Assembly: GCA_035578155.1 (NCBI GenBank)
Contig: JAPWDM010000007.1
Span: forward strand, 31,036,413 to 31,100,412
Direction: 5' to 3'
Length of the DNA: 64,000 bases
Source: Brachynemurus nebulosus
Lineage: Eukaryota; Arthropoda; Insecta; Neuroptera; Myrmeleontidae
The notes beneath the pieces are model-generated. The model ran no database searches. It worked only from the letters and a program-made list of their open reading frames with translations, and was not told where the DNA came from. How positions within the stretch are numbered: position 1 is the first letter of the stretch; every line of letters starts with the position of its first letter. A program made the translations under genes and the position numbers. Positions 10,625 through 22,682 of this stretch are shown here, one piece after another.

Positions 10625-11716
10625 TTTACATGAGTGACAGAGACAACGAAAAGTTTGTTGTTTTCGTTATCTATGTATGTTTGATTTTCGTTTCTAGTAA
10701 TTTATTTTGTAAATATGTAGGGAGGTAGACGAGGTCTGTCGTCTCAATTAGAATTAGTCATAGGCAAACGGTGAAATTGTTCAAGCAATTAATTAAAAAA
10801 AGTTCGGATAGTAAAACTTTTCAAAACGTGTGTATGCTTACGGTCATGTTGACGGTCATGGGGTCAAGAATGATACGGAAATTATGGGGGTGTAACAGAC
10901 GAACAAACATGGCGAAATTGTGTAAGGTTTCGAAATTTCTCTTCCGTATCTTATAAGTAGACATTAAAGTGTTATAAAGTTTCCGAAAACTATGACGAAC
11001 ATGCCGAAATTGTAGAGGTTACGTGGTTTTGACTACGAAACCTTAATAAAAAATAGACTGTTACATTTTTTATAAAAAAAAATAATTTCGATATATTTTT
11101 TTTCAAATGTTTACTTTTTAAAAGATATTTGCTAAAAGTGAAAAGTTGAAAATTTACATCGATACCGCTATTTTGTAAACGAGTGAACTTACGATAAAAA
11201 TGTAATAAACCTCTTTCGTAGAAAATTTAATTATCTTTTTTATTTGAAATTTTCTTTTGTCAGTGTTTGCGAAAGTTTGAATCAATATTTTAAATCTTAG
11301 TTGATTTGGAGATTAAGATGTACTTAATTTTCGTCGCTTATGGACGACTTTTTCTCCTTCCGTGATTTGACAAATCGTTAGTGGAAGTTGCAAGAATATT
11401 TTCCCTCGTTGAAATTTTTATTTAAAAACGTTTTATTAAATCATGGTCCAGTGGAAAATATCACAAAGTACGTCTAACTACTTCGAACGCAAAAGGCAAG
11501 GTAATTAATTACAAGAAAGAAGTTGACGGTAACAAGTGACGGTAACAAGACGGTAACAGCTGGCTCAATTACCTGCAGTCCCGCCCCTTTTTTCTCGTTT
11601 ATAAATAAAATTTTCACTGTAGTATATATACGGAAAAATAGACATTTACATATATTCTCGAAGTAAATTTAAATTGTTTAAATTGTGACAAATAATATTT
11701 GTATAATATATTATTT
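10625..11716. other. No gene seen; LINE-tail-like piece at 11021-11050
   Basis: The segment GTGGTTTTGACTACGAAACC followed by TTAATAAAA is nearly the same as 46374-46398 and has the shape of an insect LINE/SINE 3' end. The rest is AT-rich with no recognisable content; a small repeat 'gacggtaacaag' is tandem at 11525-11555. Confidence 0.4.
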
Positions 11717-11720
11717 TTAA

Positions 11721-12582
11721 GGGAGGAGTTCACGCCAGAAACGGATAATAAACTAATTTTTTTCGAATCTCGTTTTTTGTTTTTATTTTGTTCTGTGGTT
11801 CTTTACAAACACGGTGATATATAAAACATGGCCAAAAAAATTTTTTTTCAAGTAGAAAAATATTTATTTGTGAGCCGCTGCACAGCCAAGTTGTTGCTCC
11901 TTTGCAGACAATGCTCGCCCACCCCCTCGCGATTTGATCAGTAATATTTAGTTTTGGTGTGTACATGAGTTCTAGTATGCACTGAGATAATGTTCTTTTA
12001 CTTGTATACCTTTGTAGACGTTTTAATAAACAGTGAGTAAATCGCTTCTTTTGTTATTATTTTTGTTTTTTACCGTTTCCCGAAAGTTGTGTTTTTCCCG
12101 ACAAGGAAAATCATATCTCAAGTTCTAGAAAAGATAGAGACTTAATTTTTTTAAATTTTGTTCATAAACATATTGCGCATAAAGTGGAGTATGCTTTTTC
12201 CATTTAAACAATTGTAACTATTTTAAACATTTTTTTTAATAAAGAATTGGGTTTTATAATTTTTAGAAGTTTGGGATTACAATTTTATAGTTAATTTTTA
12301 AAATTACCTGAAACCCATACTCAGCTTTATGGACAGGTCCTTTAGGAATAAAATAATGAAAAAATATTTAAAAAATATTCATTACTTTTTGAGATATGGC
12401 GTTCCTTGTAAACGCTTAAAAACTTGTGAAAAAGGGTCCCCGTCCCCTCCCCCCACAGGGAAGAGTAATGAATGTTTCAAAAACAAAATTTTCTATTTGA
12501 AACCATCCCTAATTTGAAAAAAAATTTCAACAAGCAAAATAATCATAAATAAAAAAGTTGCTGTTTTATTTGAACTCCCCCC
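11721..12582 (-). mobile_element. TTAA-flanked element, family G copy 1 (862 bp)
   Basis: It lies between TTAA (11717-11720) and TTAA (12583-12586) with ends GGGAGGAGTTCA and TGAACTCCCCCC. The same element lies inverted at 37644-38491 and is similar over its full length. A frame of 78 codons (11730-11966, minus) is partly conserved in copy 2, but that is expected from overall identity and gives no evidence of a protein. TTAA duplications occur in piggyBac and Kolobok superfamilies; the GGG start does not settle which. Confidence 0.85.
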
Positions 12583-12586
12583 TTAA

Positions 12587-13300
12587 CTTACAAGTATTTA
12601 ATATGAAATTTAAAAAAAAAGATACATGCACCCAGACCCAGGATCGAACTCTGAATCAATAGCTATGTTGTCAAGATTTTTTCAATCACGATGAGTACAA
12701 TCTTTTTCGAAAATATCAGTCTTTATCCGAAACATTTTTGATGATCGGCTTTTAACCTTATGTTACGATGTGTAACTCTCGTATGGTTAATATGATTAAA
12801 TTTTGTTGTACATATTTGATAATAATTTGATTGAAATTTTGGTTTAATATTTTGAACGTAGATAATTGCGGGCTGGAAACTGTTTTGGAATTAGTTCGTA
12901 TAGGGGTGCGAAAATGAATGGCACAAGTATAGTGTAGATATACACCCCATTATAATATATAGATCAAAGTGGAACTGTTATTGTAATAATTAGTTCCACG
13001 GGGATGAGTCCTCTCTGAACAATTTACGTACCCCTATCATGTACACATTTGGGAATAATTGGAAATTATGCCTCTTGGTAAATGAGAAAATGTTTTATTA
13101 ATCAGATATTTGTGTATCGATTCGCAAAATGTTTTAAAAGATAATTTTTGTCGAATTGAGTTTTTAGTGTCACTAATTTGAAAGTTTTAAAAACTTTTTG
13201 GGATGATTCTTTGAAACACTGTCGCGTGTTTCGAGCAAATAAACTGAAATAAACCTTACAGTTTCATACGAGGCGAATAACAGACCCAAATTTATAAATA
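12587..13300. other. No gene seen; possible small element at about 12902-13038
   Basis: TAGGGGTGCGAAAATGA and TACGTACCCCTA form a weak inverted pair around 'gtggaact...agttccac', but the flanks do not show a duplication. The rest is AT-rich. Confidence 0.3.
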
Positions 13301-13724
13301 CAGGGTGCAAAACAAATAACTCTCCACCTTTTGTGGGGTGACACATAGCACCCTGTAGACACTAAAACCGCAGGAATTTTTTCGGAATTAACCCGGGGTT
13401 CGTCGCTAGACAAATACAAACACAAACGGTCGCGACCGGGTAAAAATTACCACATTATTTATAGATGGCTATTTCCTTAAATGTTTATTTATATTGAAGT
13501 TTGTTATTTTATTTTGTTTGTTTACACTATTAGCTATAAACAAAAAGCGTTATTTATATTGCTATGCAGAAAGGTACTTAAAGCGGCAAGTAGCAAGATT
13601 ACGTAGGAAAAAAATTATAAATGGTTTTATTACCTCTGTGGTATTTTTTACACAGTAGCGACGGAGCCCGGGTTAACAGTCGCGTCACCCCTCAAAAGGA
13701 TAAGAGTTATTTCCCTTACACCCT
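13301..13724 (-). mobile_element. TA-inserted MITE, family C copy 2, broken by a TTAA element
   Basis: The left half (13301-13391) and right half (13673-13724) join into one family C element once 13392-13672 and one TTAA are removed. Both outer ends meet TA dinucleotides (ATA|CAGGGTG and CACCCTATA). It lies inverted to copy 3 at 13810, with a TA tract between them. Confidence 0.85.
13392..13672. mobile_element. piggyBac-like MITE, 281 bp, nested in family C copy 2
   Basis: TTAA duplications at 13388-13391 and 13673-13676 enclose ends CCCGGGGTTCGTCGCTA and, inverted, CCCGGGCTCCGTCGCTA (15 of 17 identical). The uninterrupted family C copies carry a single TTAA at this point, so the target and its duplication can be read directly. 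Interior AT-rich, non-coding. Confidence 0.9.
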
Positions 13725-13742
13725 ATATATATACGTATATAT

Positions 13743-13809
<67 letters not shown>
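13725..13809. repeat. Microsatellite (TA)n with a short (CA)n
   Basis: TA run interrupted by about six CA units at 13741-13755, lying between two opposed family C MITEs. Confidence 0.9.
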
Positions 13810-13812
<3 letters not shown>

Positions 13813-13949
13813 GATGTAAGGGAAATAACTCTTATCCTTTTGAGGGGTGACACGACTGTTAATTTCGAAAAAATTCCTGTGGTTTTAGTGTCTACAGGGT
13901 GCTATGAGTCACCCCACAAAAGGACGAGAGTTATTTGTTTTACACCCTG
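13810..13949 (+). mobile_element. TA-inserted MITE, family C copy 3 (140 bp)
   Basis: The ends are CAGGATGTAAGGGAAATAAC and, inverted, CAGGGTGTAAAACAAATAAC, with TA on each side. The sequence is closer to copy 1 than to the left half of copy 2. Non-coding. Confidence 0.85.
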
Positions 13950-16207
13950 TATAATTTTGATCTAGTTCAGAGCTCAAAATATAGTTGTGAGTTCATATAC
14001 CTATTTTGTATGCTTGTTTAGATATATTTGTTAAACATTAGTTATTTAAATAACTATTAAATGTTTTATCGAAATCGATTTGAAAACCTAAGATGTATAA
14101 TTACCAAATTTGTGTATACGCTTCCAAGCGTTCGAAGTCAAGTGCTGTGCGACGATACGAAACGTGCTTGACATTTGAGTGAATGTAATTTATATACAAT
14201 TCGTTGTTCACGATATCGACAAACTGGCGTAAACAGAAAAAGTTAATTTTTCAACAAGTATCTACAGCGAATGCTTCTAACAGTATACACACGAGTGAAA
14301 ATTGATGAAACGTTCTCAATTATGAAGGCATCGATGGTTGGGGGTATGGCGCCCAAAAATATATATTAACAGCCATAGATAGTATACTATACGTATCGAT
14401 AATTAAAAAATTTGTGTATTAATTATATTAATTAATAAGTTACTTAAACAAAGAATTACAAGGAAATAATGTCTCAGTACTCTAATTTGATCATTTACAG
14501 GGTCGGATTCATAAATAGGTTATGTAGACAACAAGGGCGGATCCAGTTTTCAAATTAGGAATACAAGTGTACTGGGCCAAAACAATTTATCCAGTACCCT
14601 CAAATAAGGAAAAAATACTTTGCATAAAATTGCTTGCTCTTTGACTTTAATTTGATTAGGAAAATGACCAAAAAACATTTATGTTGCGTGTACACATGCG
14701 ATGATTTACTGGCACCAGTTTCGCGCCAGTTCAACTTGCACACCTGTAACGTTTACACTATTTCTCCTACGTGATATATAATACAGTAAATATTGTACAT
14801 GTTTCAAATGGAACTCGAATGTGTCTAATTTGAAATATACGTTTTTTTTTTTATAGAACTTGAAGATATGGTACATAAAAAAGTCGCCTCGATTCAACAC
14901 TAACTTACATACGTATTTTTTATGTACGTTTCAAAAGTAAAATATAATAAAATATTTAAAATTCAATACTCAAATTTAAATAGATAAAAATAAAAAAATT
15001 TCGACGATAATATATAAATCAACAAAAACGTACCAACATCAGCAATGAAAAGAAAAATTTGTAAATAATAAGAAAACAAATTTAAATATTCTGAAATTAG
15101 ATGAAAAAAAGGAACGTTTTATCTGACGTTTTTCAAGTCAGTAAGATATCTCTTTTAAATAATATTCATATTAAAAAAACTCCCACTTATTTGAAAAGAT
15201 AAAAAAAAAATTATTTTTTAAAAGAACACAAAGAAGCAAAAATAAAATATTAGAGAGAAAATTTCGCCCTGTAATGGATTTATGTAGTAAATAAAACATA
15301 TACATTATACAGGGTGTCGTCAAAAATAGTATGATATATCTATACCGATAAAAATCATTTGAGCATGTACACCAAATTGTATCAGCTTGTATATTGGTTG
15401 ATATTAGAGAGAAAATTTATGTGATATATGGGACAAAAGGGTCACCATTTTGATTTACATCATGCGAAAATACGAAAAAATACTATCAGTGTACACACAG
15501 GCGTACCAGGCGTATTGAATTCATCCTTTTTCAATTGCTTGTTTATTTTGGAATCACTTGAGACAGTATTGTTATATTATATTTGCCCTTATCATTTGTG
15601 TTCGGGGTAATTTTAAGGGTCAGTGCCACTCGTTTGAGTGAACAAAAAGTTTAAAAACTCAATTTTCCGACAATGGCTTCTTATAATAGTCTAATTTTGA
15701 TATAATAAAAAGTAAAAAAAAAAATAGATATTTTTAGAAACCAAAGAACTAATAGCTCGTTCATATGTAAATGGTAAAAATTAAAAGAATTTTGTGTGTC
15801 AAAATGTCTAACACTGTTTTAAAAAGTCGCTTTAATGTTTTTATGTCTTAATTTTTAATATGATTGTAATAATAATTAAAAACTGTTATCTATAAAAATT
15901 TGAACACCGGGTATGTTGAAAAATAATTTTTTCTTAAAATTTCCCGGAAAAATACTATGTAGATTTATTTACATTACATTTTAATGTAGCCTTTGTTAAT
16001 GTTTGCTTTGACAATATTTTCGCACAAGTCTTTTCTAGATGAAAATCAGCAATTTTAAACGATGAGGTGCAGAACTTTCTGTCATAGACAGAAAGTTTGA
16101 AGATTGGACGTAATTTTATACACTGCAAAAAATGCCTTAAGTTAGTTAAGTATAGTAAGTTTTACTTTAGGGCCCACAAGGGACGTTATCGCCGACTTTG
16201 AGAAAGA
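13950..16207. other. No gene seen; isolated element ends
   Basis: A hAT-like start (CAGGGTCGGATTC at about 14499) and a mariner-like start (ATACAGGGTGTCGTC at about 15308) have no partner ends that I could find. The remainder is AT-rich with short domain-free frames. Confidence 0.4.
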
Positions 16208-16215
16208 CCTTTTAG

Positions 16216-16501
16216 TAGGGATGTTATGAATATGAAATTTCGATTACGGATACGGATATTCAAAACATTTTTTTTTGGTTTCGGTTTCGGTTACGGATAT
16301 GTAATAATATCGGATAATGTTTCCATACATGGAGCAAAAACTTGCTTCGATTTAACCTCAGTTTTCCAACTACAGTTGTTTGTTATTATCTGAAACAAAT
16401 CCGAAACTTTTATTTTCGGATACGATTTCGGTTTCGGATATACAATTATTTTGGATATCCGGTAGTTTCGGTTATGGTTACGGATATCCATAACATCTCT
16501 A
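16216..16501. mobile_element. hAT-type MITE, 286 bp, made of GGATAT / GTTTCGG words
   Basis: The ends are TAGGGATGTTATG and, inverted, TAGAGATGTTATG. The flanks CCTTTTAG and ATTTTTAG match at 6 of 8. The body is a succession of GGATAC, GGATAT, GGTTTCGG and their complements. No frame of note. Confidence 0.7.
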
Positions 16502-16656
16502 ATTTTTAGGGATTTCAAAAATTACACATTTTGTAAGTTATTTTTTACCGTGTACCTACGTAAAGTTTGTCATCTTAGAAATATTTAGTCAATTCATAAT
16601 AGACATAAGTGTGTTCTTTAGTTTCAGAAAAGATAATAGTAAAATGAATATAGAGA

Positions 16657-17338
16657 CAGTGGCGTAGCAAACGGGCGGCAGGGATGGCCCTCGCCAGGGG
16701 CGCAGAAGTAGGGGGATGCCGCTGCGACGGTTTCGCTTTATCGTCTAAAATATCACCTGATTTTGATTATTTATACTAAGAACATTGAAAAAATTACTAA
16801 AAAACATAGACTGAGATAAAATAACGATTAACATACGTATATGGCTATAGTATTAAACTATGCTACAAGTTGAAAGTAAAAACATTTATTATGAAGTATC
16901 TTTTTGGTAGCTAATAAATATAATGTTGATTCAAAATTCGACCATTTACCCAAGATTTATGGAAAACAATCACAAATTCCACCGAATGCAAGATATCGAA
17001 ATTTATTTGGACTGAACAGAAATAAATTTATTATTTTATTGGATTCGTTGGAATTTTTGATTTCCATAAATCCTAAACGTTGGATAAATGGTCGAATTTT
17101 GAATCCACAAAAAGTTTTCTAGCATTTCGACAAGTCTGGGAAACAAAACTGAGCGCCGTTGTCGCATAATTCCGTGAAGTTTGATACATCGTGCCCAGAC
17201 GTACAAGTGGCTGTAGTTTGCGCAAAAGATGAGAGGAGACGTATGATGTGAGTGTGCCCCTCCCCCTTCTTGTTATGAAAGAGAGGGCGCCACTTTCAAA
17301 TCTGGCCAGGGGCGCCAATCACTTCAACTATGCCACTG
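16657..17338. mobile_element. hAT-type element, 682 bp, exact 8-bp duplication
   Basis: The ends are CAGTGGCGTAGCAAACG and ACTATGCCACTG. TATAGAGA is duplicated perfectly at 16649-16656 and 17339-17346. GC-rich subterminal parts contain CCAGGGGCGC at both sides. The centre holds an inner inverted repeat, GATTCAAAATTCGACCATTT at 16929 and its complement near 17085. No transposase frame. Confidence 0.9.
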
Positions 17339-17346
17339 TATAGAGA

Positions 17347-18564
17347 AATATCAAGTTAAGGGTAAAGGGCTTATGAGTTGAAAAACACTAAAGTAGTAAT
17401 AGTTTTCATTTAGACGATTTTCAATATAGTATAAAGTACGGAATATATTGGAAGATGTTGAGAATCACCGTATTGCTGTAACATTGTGAAATTCAATTTT
17501 ATACTTTTTACAGGAATTTTAATTTTTTTTTGTGTGTTGTTTTTTAGTGAAATATCTTGAAAACATTCCACATAGTGTAATCAAAACAGTGAAAAAGTGT
17601 ATAAAAATAAATTTTCAAGTAATTTTCGTTCGGAACGACGATCGAGGAAAATTATTAGGTGCATGTACACGTTGCTTTCCACCCATATAATGGCGAAATC
17701 TATTTGTAGTGACGTAAGCGCTATTGTTAAAACGGAATGGGAGAAGAATCGAAAAAAGAATCTGGTTACTTTTTTTTTTTAATATTGTATTTTATTATCT
17801 TGTGTGCAATCTGAAGCAATGAAAATGTACGTTACAGTACATCAATGTACATATATTTGTTGGCAATTGATTTTTTTATTCTGATATCATAATTTTTTGA
17901 TTTTTGTTCAAATTGGGTGTGCAAATTTTACGAAAAAATTGATGTTTACAGGATCAGTTACATTTCCGGGAAACAAATTTATTATAGTTATATATTATTT
18001 CTCTGGCAAAATTTTACAGTACAACCGTAAAGGACCGAACAACACATTGTAAACGTGTAGACGGATAACATAATACATATAATTTTTAATTAAATTGTTT
18101 TTTTTGTTCTGATCTTATTGTTTTAGATCGATTTTAAAAAACTAAAGATTTCGTTTTTTTTTCTTTTTTGTAGATAAGACAAAAATTGTAAAAAACGAAA
18201 TTTTTTCGTTACGTGACGATCAAGTGTTAAAATATTTAGCAAATCGCCCCTGATACGGTGTACCTTTTCAGTTTTAACAAAATGTTGTTATGCAAAATGT
18301 CGAGTAAATTGATTGTCACAATATAATTTATACTTCTCGGTAACATTTTGCCGTTTTAATAAATTTAAAATTTATTCCTACATTACCCTAATGCTATAAA
18401 ATTGTCGACAATACATAAAATATTCACCTTAATGGTGTCATCAAGTATAGCGAAATATTTAAAGCTATAAAATTCAAATTTTAATTCAATTGTTATGAAA
18501 AATGTTTTACATAAAAATTTATCAAGAAAATGTTTTGTGACAATTGAAATATGTAATCATTAAC
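17347..18564. other. No gene seen
   Basis: AT-rich sequence with short frames lacking domains; no paired termini found. Confidence 0.5.
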
Positions 18565-18566
18565 TA

Positions 18567-19273
18567 CAGTGGATTTTACTTGTAACGACCAATAAATCCA
18601 GCAATTTTTATAACTTTTGAAGTGATTATCAGTGTAATAAAATATTTAGAAGTATCACTCATCGAAATTCAAATTTTCTTCTTTTCATAACTGCTTGTTA
18701 AATTTCAGTGTGAGAGCTGTACAAGGAAATTTGGTGAAGAAAATATAAGTTACAAATATTACTTTTTCTCGAAAACCCGCTTACATAGGATAATGGTTCA
18801 AATATGTATCTTATATGATTTTTCCGGTCTTTGCCATAGTGTAAAAAAATTTCGAAAAGCTTATGAATTTTGGTAAATTTTGGCAAAAAACGCATTTTTT
18901 TTTAGGTTCCAGGCATCGGACGTGTCTGGCTGAAAAATTCATCCAACAGTTTAGGACGTAAAAATCCAAAGTAATAATCTAATGTCACGTTCAAGAGTTA
19001 CAGCTTAGTTTCCGTTCGAATTTAAGTACGGAAATAAAAAAAATTTACGTTTTTAATTTTCAAGATTTCGAATTTTTATACAATAGTTTTTCACCATCTA
19101 AGCGGTCAAATTTCCAAAAATCCTTTTTGTGTGCTTACGTTACAACTTACTTTTCAAATTTCAAGTTTCTGGCGTAGATTTTTTTGGCTTTGTTTGTCTC
19201 TGTATAACGACCTTCGGGCATAGTGATCAAATTCTAGTAGTCTCTTCATCGCTATTATAACCGGAATCCACTG
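18567..19273 (+). mobile_element. TA-flanked mariner/pogo-like element S, 707 bp, with family D interior
   Basis: It is flanked by TA on both sides (18565-18566, 19274-19275), with ends CAGTGGATT and, inverted, CAGTGGATTCCGGTTATAAT. A right subterminal stretch (ACGACCTTCGGGCATAGTGA) is of the kind seen in pogo-like ends. The interior 18755-18990 is clearly homologous to the conserved block of family D, including CATCGGACGTGTCTGGCT, but it lacks the microsatellite. Confidence 0.65.
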
Positions 19274-19275
19274 TA

Positions 19276-20459
19276 AGCATATGTTTTATTGAATTCTGGT
19301 TCCGTCTTCACAAAATGTATTCTTGTACAGCTTCTGCGTTTGACAATTTCTTCCACCCTCTGTTGTTACTATCATAATTATTAATTATTATATATTGATT
19401 TATTATTTGTTCAGTGGTGTACATAGGTATGTATACAGTTTTCGCATCATTGAAATGAATTCATGTATGTTGACGGTTTTAACTGAGAGATAAAAACATC
19501 TGTACTTAACTGCCATTCGGTTTATTGTCATTGTAGATGCAGTCCTTTGTAAACAAACAATCATTTTTATGTTTCCTGTTTCGATAAATTTTTATCAACC
19601 ACGGCACGGCACGGCACACACGTCTAGTTTATTACAATTTTCCTCCTTTCCTTTTTGCTTTTGCTTAAGATAAGACACCACAGTGCAGCAAACAAGAAAA
19701 TAAGACAGCAACATCAATTTCATACATATGCAATCGATTTAACTGACGTGGTATGTCGTTTGCATATGTGACGTATTATCTAATATACACACATCAGAAG
19801 TACGTTGTAGCCCTTATATATATTAGGGTTCCGAGGAAAAAATCGCAGAATCTTTATAATTTCATTATATTCGTCCGTTCTTCCGATGGATGGAGTATCA
19901 AATTGCTCCGAAGTTATGCCATTTGGACCCACTAACAGACCAATAAACAGACACTGTATTTTATTTACTGAGGAGACCTAATCTGTTGCGTATTCAACAC
20001 GCACTTAGTGGATTTTTTTTTAATGAAAATAATTATATTATTTTAGGTTCTAATTATCTGGTGTGTTTTACTTTTTTTCGTGTAAATATACTTTTTATTT
20101 GGGTTAAGGAGGCGGTATTTAATTAATTAGTGAGAAAGTATCCGATTATATAGAAGCCTCCGGACACATTCTTTTCTGTTGTGGATGACAAAGAAAATCC
20201 TTTTTATAATAACATAAAAATATTTCTATCAACAGGACTAATCTTGACACGAAAATATGTACTGAAAAAGGAGGCAAATATTTTTTTTCGTCAACAAAAA
20301 TTGTGTACACTCCTCGAAATAATTGAAGGATCATCAGTTTTAAAGCAGGCTATTTTTTTTCAAGTGTTTTTTTTTATTCCAATTTAATTTTTATTTAAAA
20401 TAACAGACTTTCCTTTTTTGGGGGGGAGGGGAGGGAAAGACCAGTGGATCGTGTGAAAG
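19276..20459. other. LINE/SINE-tail-like fragments, no gene
   Basis: TTAGGGTTCCGAGG followed by a CGTCCGTTC segment (19826-19890) and GCGTATTCAACACGC (19987) are motifs repeated elsewhere in the window and typical of insect retroelement 3' regions. A (CGGCA)n minisatellite of four units lies at 19602-19620. Sequence at 20300-20410 resembles 23930-24060. Confidence 0.4.
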
Positions 20460-20857
20460 CAGGGTTGGATCATCGCATAGACAATTGGCGGATAGGGTCC
20501 TGTTTTTTGAAGGATCCAGTCAAAGTGTCTCTTTTGTATATTTGAATCAATATTTGAGATTTGTATAATTTTTCACATTATTTAATTTTATTTTATATCT
20601 TTTGTGTGCTCTATATCTTGTGCGGGTGGGAGGGGTCCGATAAGAAAAAAACGTCTAGAGCCCCAAAGTGGGTCAATCCGCCCACTCGACACTTTTTTAA
20701 GCATTGGAGAAATATTTAAAAGCAATTATTTAATTTTCAATTGAATTCTTGTAGTGCGGAATTATTTCCGCCGTTTACTATGGAATAATATTAAGTTGTG
20801 TAATATGAAATGTCGTTTTCCGACCACTTGGTCGAAAATGTAATTCAGATAAATATC
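20460..20857 (+). repeat. Family B repeat, copy 1
   Basis: It starts CAGGGTTGGATCATCGC like the hAT at 1865, then has 'tctatatcttgtgcgggtgg', CCCAAAGTGGGTCAATCC, and a second half with GTGTAATATGAAATGTCG and CCGACCACTTGG. The same order is found at 39012 and 41505, and the second half alone at 10285 and 58200. The right end is cut by the hAT at 20866. No duplication can be read, so the unit may be composite. Confidence 0.6.
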
Positions 20858-20865
20858 GTTACAGT

Positions 20866-21265
20866 CAGGGCTGGGAACTATTTAAAATGATTTCATTTTA
20901 AATATGTATTTAAAATACAAAATGGCATTTTGCATTTTCTATTTTAAATAATTTCGGTCAAAAAAATTTTGCATTTTGTATTTAAAATGGAAATTTGAAT
21001 CCATTTTGCATTTAAAATGAAAATGCATGTATACTAAAATTTATGTGTATATGTATGACACTTATGACCCATATTATAATTATAGAACTCGAATTAAACG
21101 TAGTCTAACAAACTGTGTTAAATGTAAGTAATCAAGTATATTCATTTTCTATTTTAAATATGTTTAGCAAAACCATTTTCCATTTTGTATTTTAAATGCA
21201 TTTTTGGAAACCATTTTCCATTTTCTATTTTAAATGGTTTCTATGAACCATTTTTTCCAGCCCTG
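20866..21265. mobile_element. hAT-type MITE, 400 bp, made of ATTTTAAAT words
   Basis: The ends are CAGGGCTGGGAACTA and TTTTTTCCAGCCCTG. GTTACAGT is duplicated exactly at 20858-20865 and 21266-21273. The body is dominated by TTTAAAATG, CATTTTG and ATTTTAAAT words in both orientations, so almost any segment can pair with another. It is inserted at the right edge of family B copy 1. Confidence 0.9.
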
Positions 21266-21273
21266 GTTACAGT

Positions 21274-22200
21274 TATTAAAGTAATTTAAGAAAAATGACT
21301 CGTTTCAACCTAATCGAATTTATAGCTCTCGTATTGGGAAATAAAATAATCAAAAATGACTAAAAATTGTTGATAACTCTTTTCTTTTTTTTGAGTAATG
21401 TATCGAGAACACAAAAATAAATTCAATTGATTAAACTAAAGAATTATTTGAACAATGGGCAAATAGAATGCGGTTTTTCACAATAAATTATGTTTTTCCG
21501 ACCTATATTCAACATATTTTTCGAAAACTTTTATAATTTTATGTTAGACATTTATAAATGATTATAAAAATACGTTTTAATTCTTTCACTCTGCTTACAA
21601 ATTTCAGACAGGAGGAGTAGACTAAAAGAAAAATGACACAATTCACTGGAATAAGTTTTTTCTCACTAATATTTTCCATCGTAGTTTATATAACGTAAAA
21701 ATAGTGAGCTTTTTTTTTGTAATATTTACCCAAACTATTCAGTATACACTGAGTTAAATAGCTTCAAAACGATTATTTTTGTTGGCACATAAGATTCTGT
21801 TGTACAAATGGTGACCATGCCCTAGTTTTACGCTAGTTGAAGTCATTGTCCGATTAAGAAGGTAGTTTTATGTTCGTATGTTTGCGAAAAACGCGTGAAG
21901 ACGTTTTATATTATTGTTGAAAAATTGTCTTTTATGCTTTTTATTTATCCAGATTCGTTGTTAACTATTCTTCGAATTATTATTGTACATTTCAGAATAA
22001 AAGTGCTTAATTTTGCTGATCTGGTACGAATTTTGTTCAAGTTGTGTTATTTGTAACAAAAAGATATTACATAGTAAATTTTTTTAAATTTTTAAAAATA
22101 TAAATAAATTCATGTAATAATTTAACATGTGCAAATACACACACTTTTAATCAAAAAAAAAAAACACGATATCAATAACAGTAAAGTGATAAAATATAAA
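21274..22200. other. No gene seen
   Basis: AT-rich sequence without paired ends or recognisable frames. Confidence 0.5.
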
Positions 22201-22479
22201 GAAATTCGTTTTTCTCGGAAAGTAGTTGACATAGAAAAAAGGTTTAAAGACCTTTTTTATGTAATTTTTTCTTCTCTTTTAAATGGTGTAAAAAAAATTT
22301 CGCAAAAATTTTTGAATAAGTGGAAATTTTGACAAAAAACTAATTTTTTGCAAGAACAAAAACCATGTTCCCGGCATCCGACGTGTCTGGCTGACAAACT
22401 CATCCAAGGGTTTGGGACTTCCAGTGTTCTCACCAAGTTTCGTAAAAATTGGATACTTCGTTCGAGAGTTATCGCGCGG

Positions 22480-22562
<83 letters not shown>

Positions 22563-22682
22563 AGTGAATATTATTTTCGGTTTCTAGGGACCTCAAAACA
22601 AATTTCTGCCATAGTCCCGGGCTCAGGTCGCGTGATGACAGTGGCTGTAATAGCTGAATTCCATTTTGGAAATTCGCTAAAA
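22201..22682 (+). repeat. Family D repeat, copy 3, left end missing, (CA)n(TA)n at 22480-22560
   Basis: The first 60 bases of the family are absent; the copy starts at TTCGTTTTTCTCGG. The microsatellite again follows GTTATCGCGCGGACA. The right end GGAAATTCGCTAAAA is present. Frames of 78-102 codons over the tract are artefacts. Confidence 0.8.

Noticed and set aside
11730..11966. Frame starting MYTPKLNITDQIARG, shared with 38256-38495
   Set aside because: The similarity follows from the whole element being duplicated, and the middle is frameshifted between copies.
12902..13038. TAGGGGTGCGAAAATGA ... TACCCCTA as a hAT MITE
   Set aside because: No 8-bp duplication and only about 10 bp of pairing.
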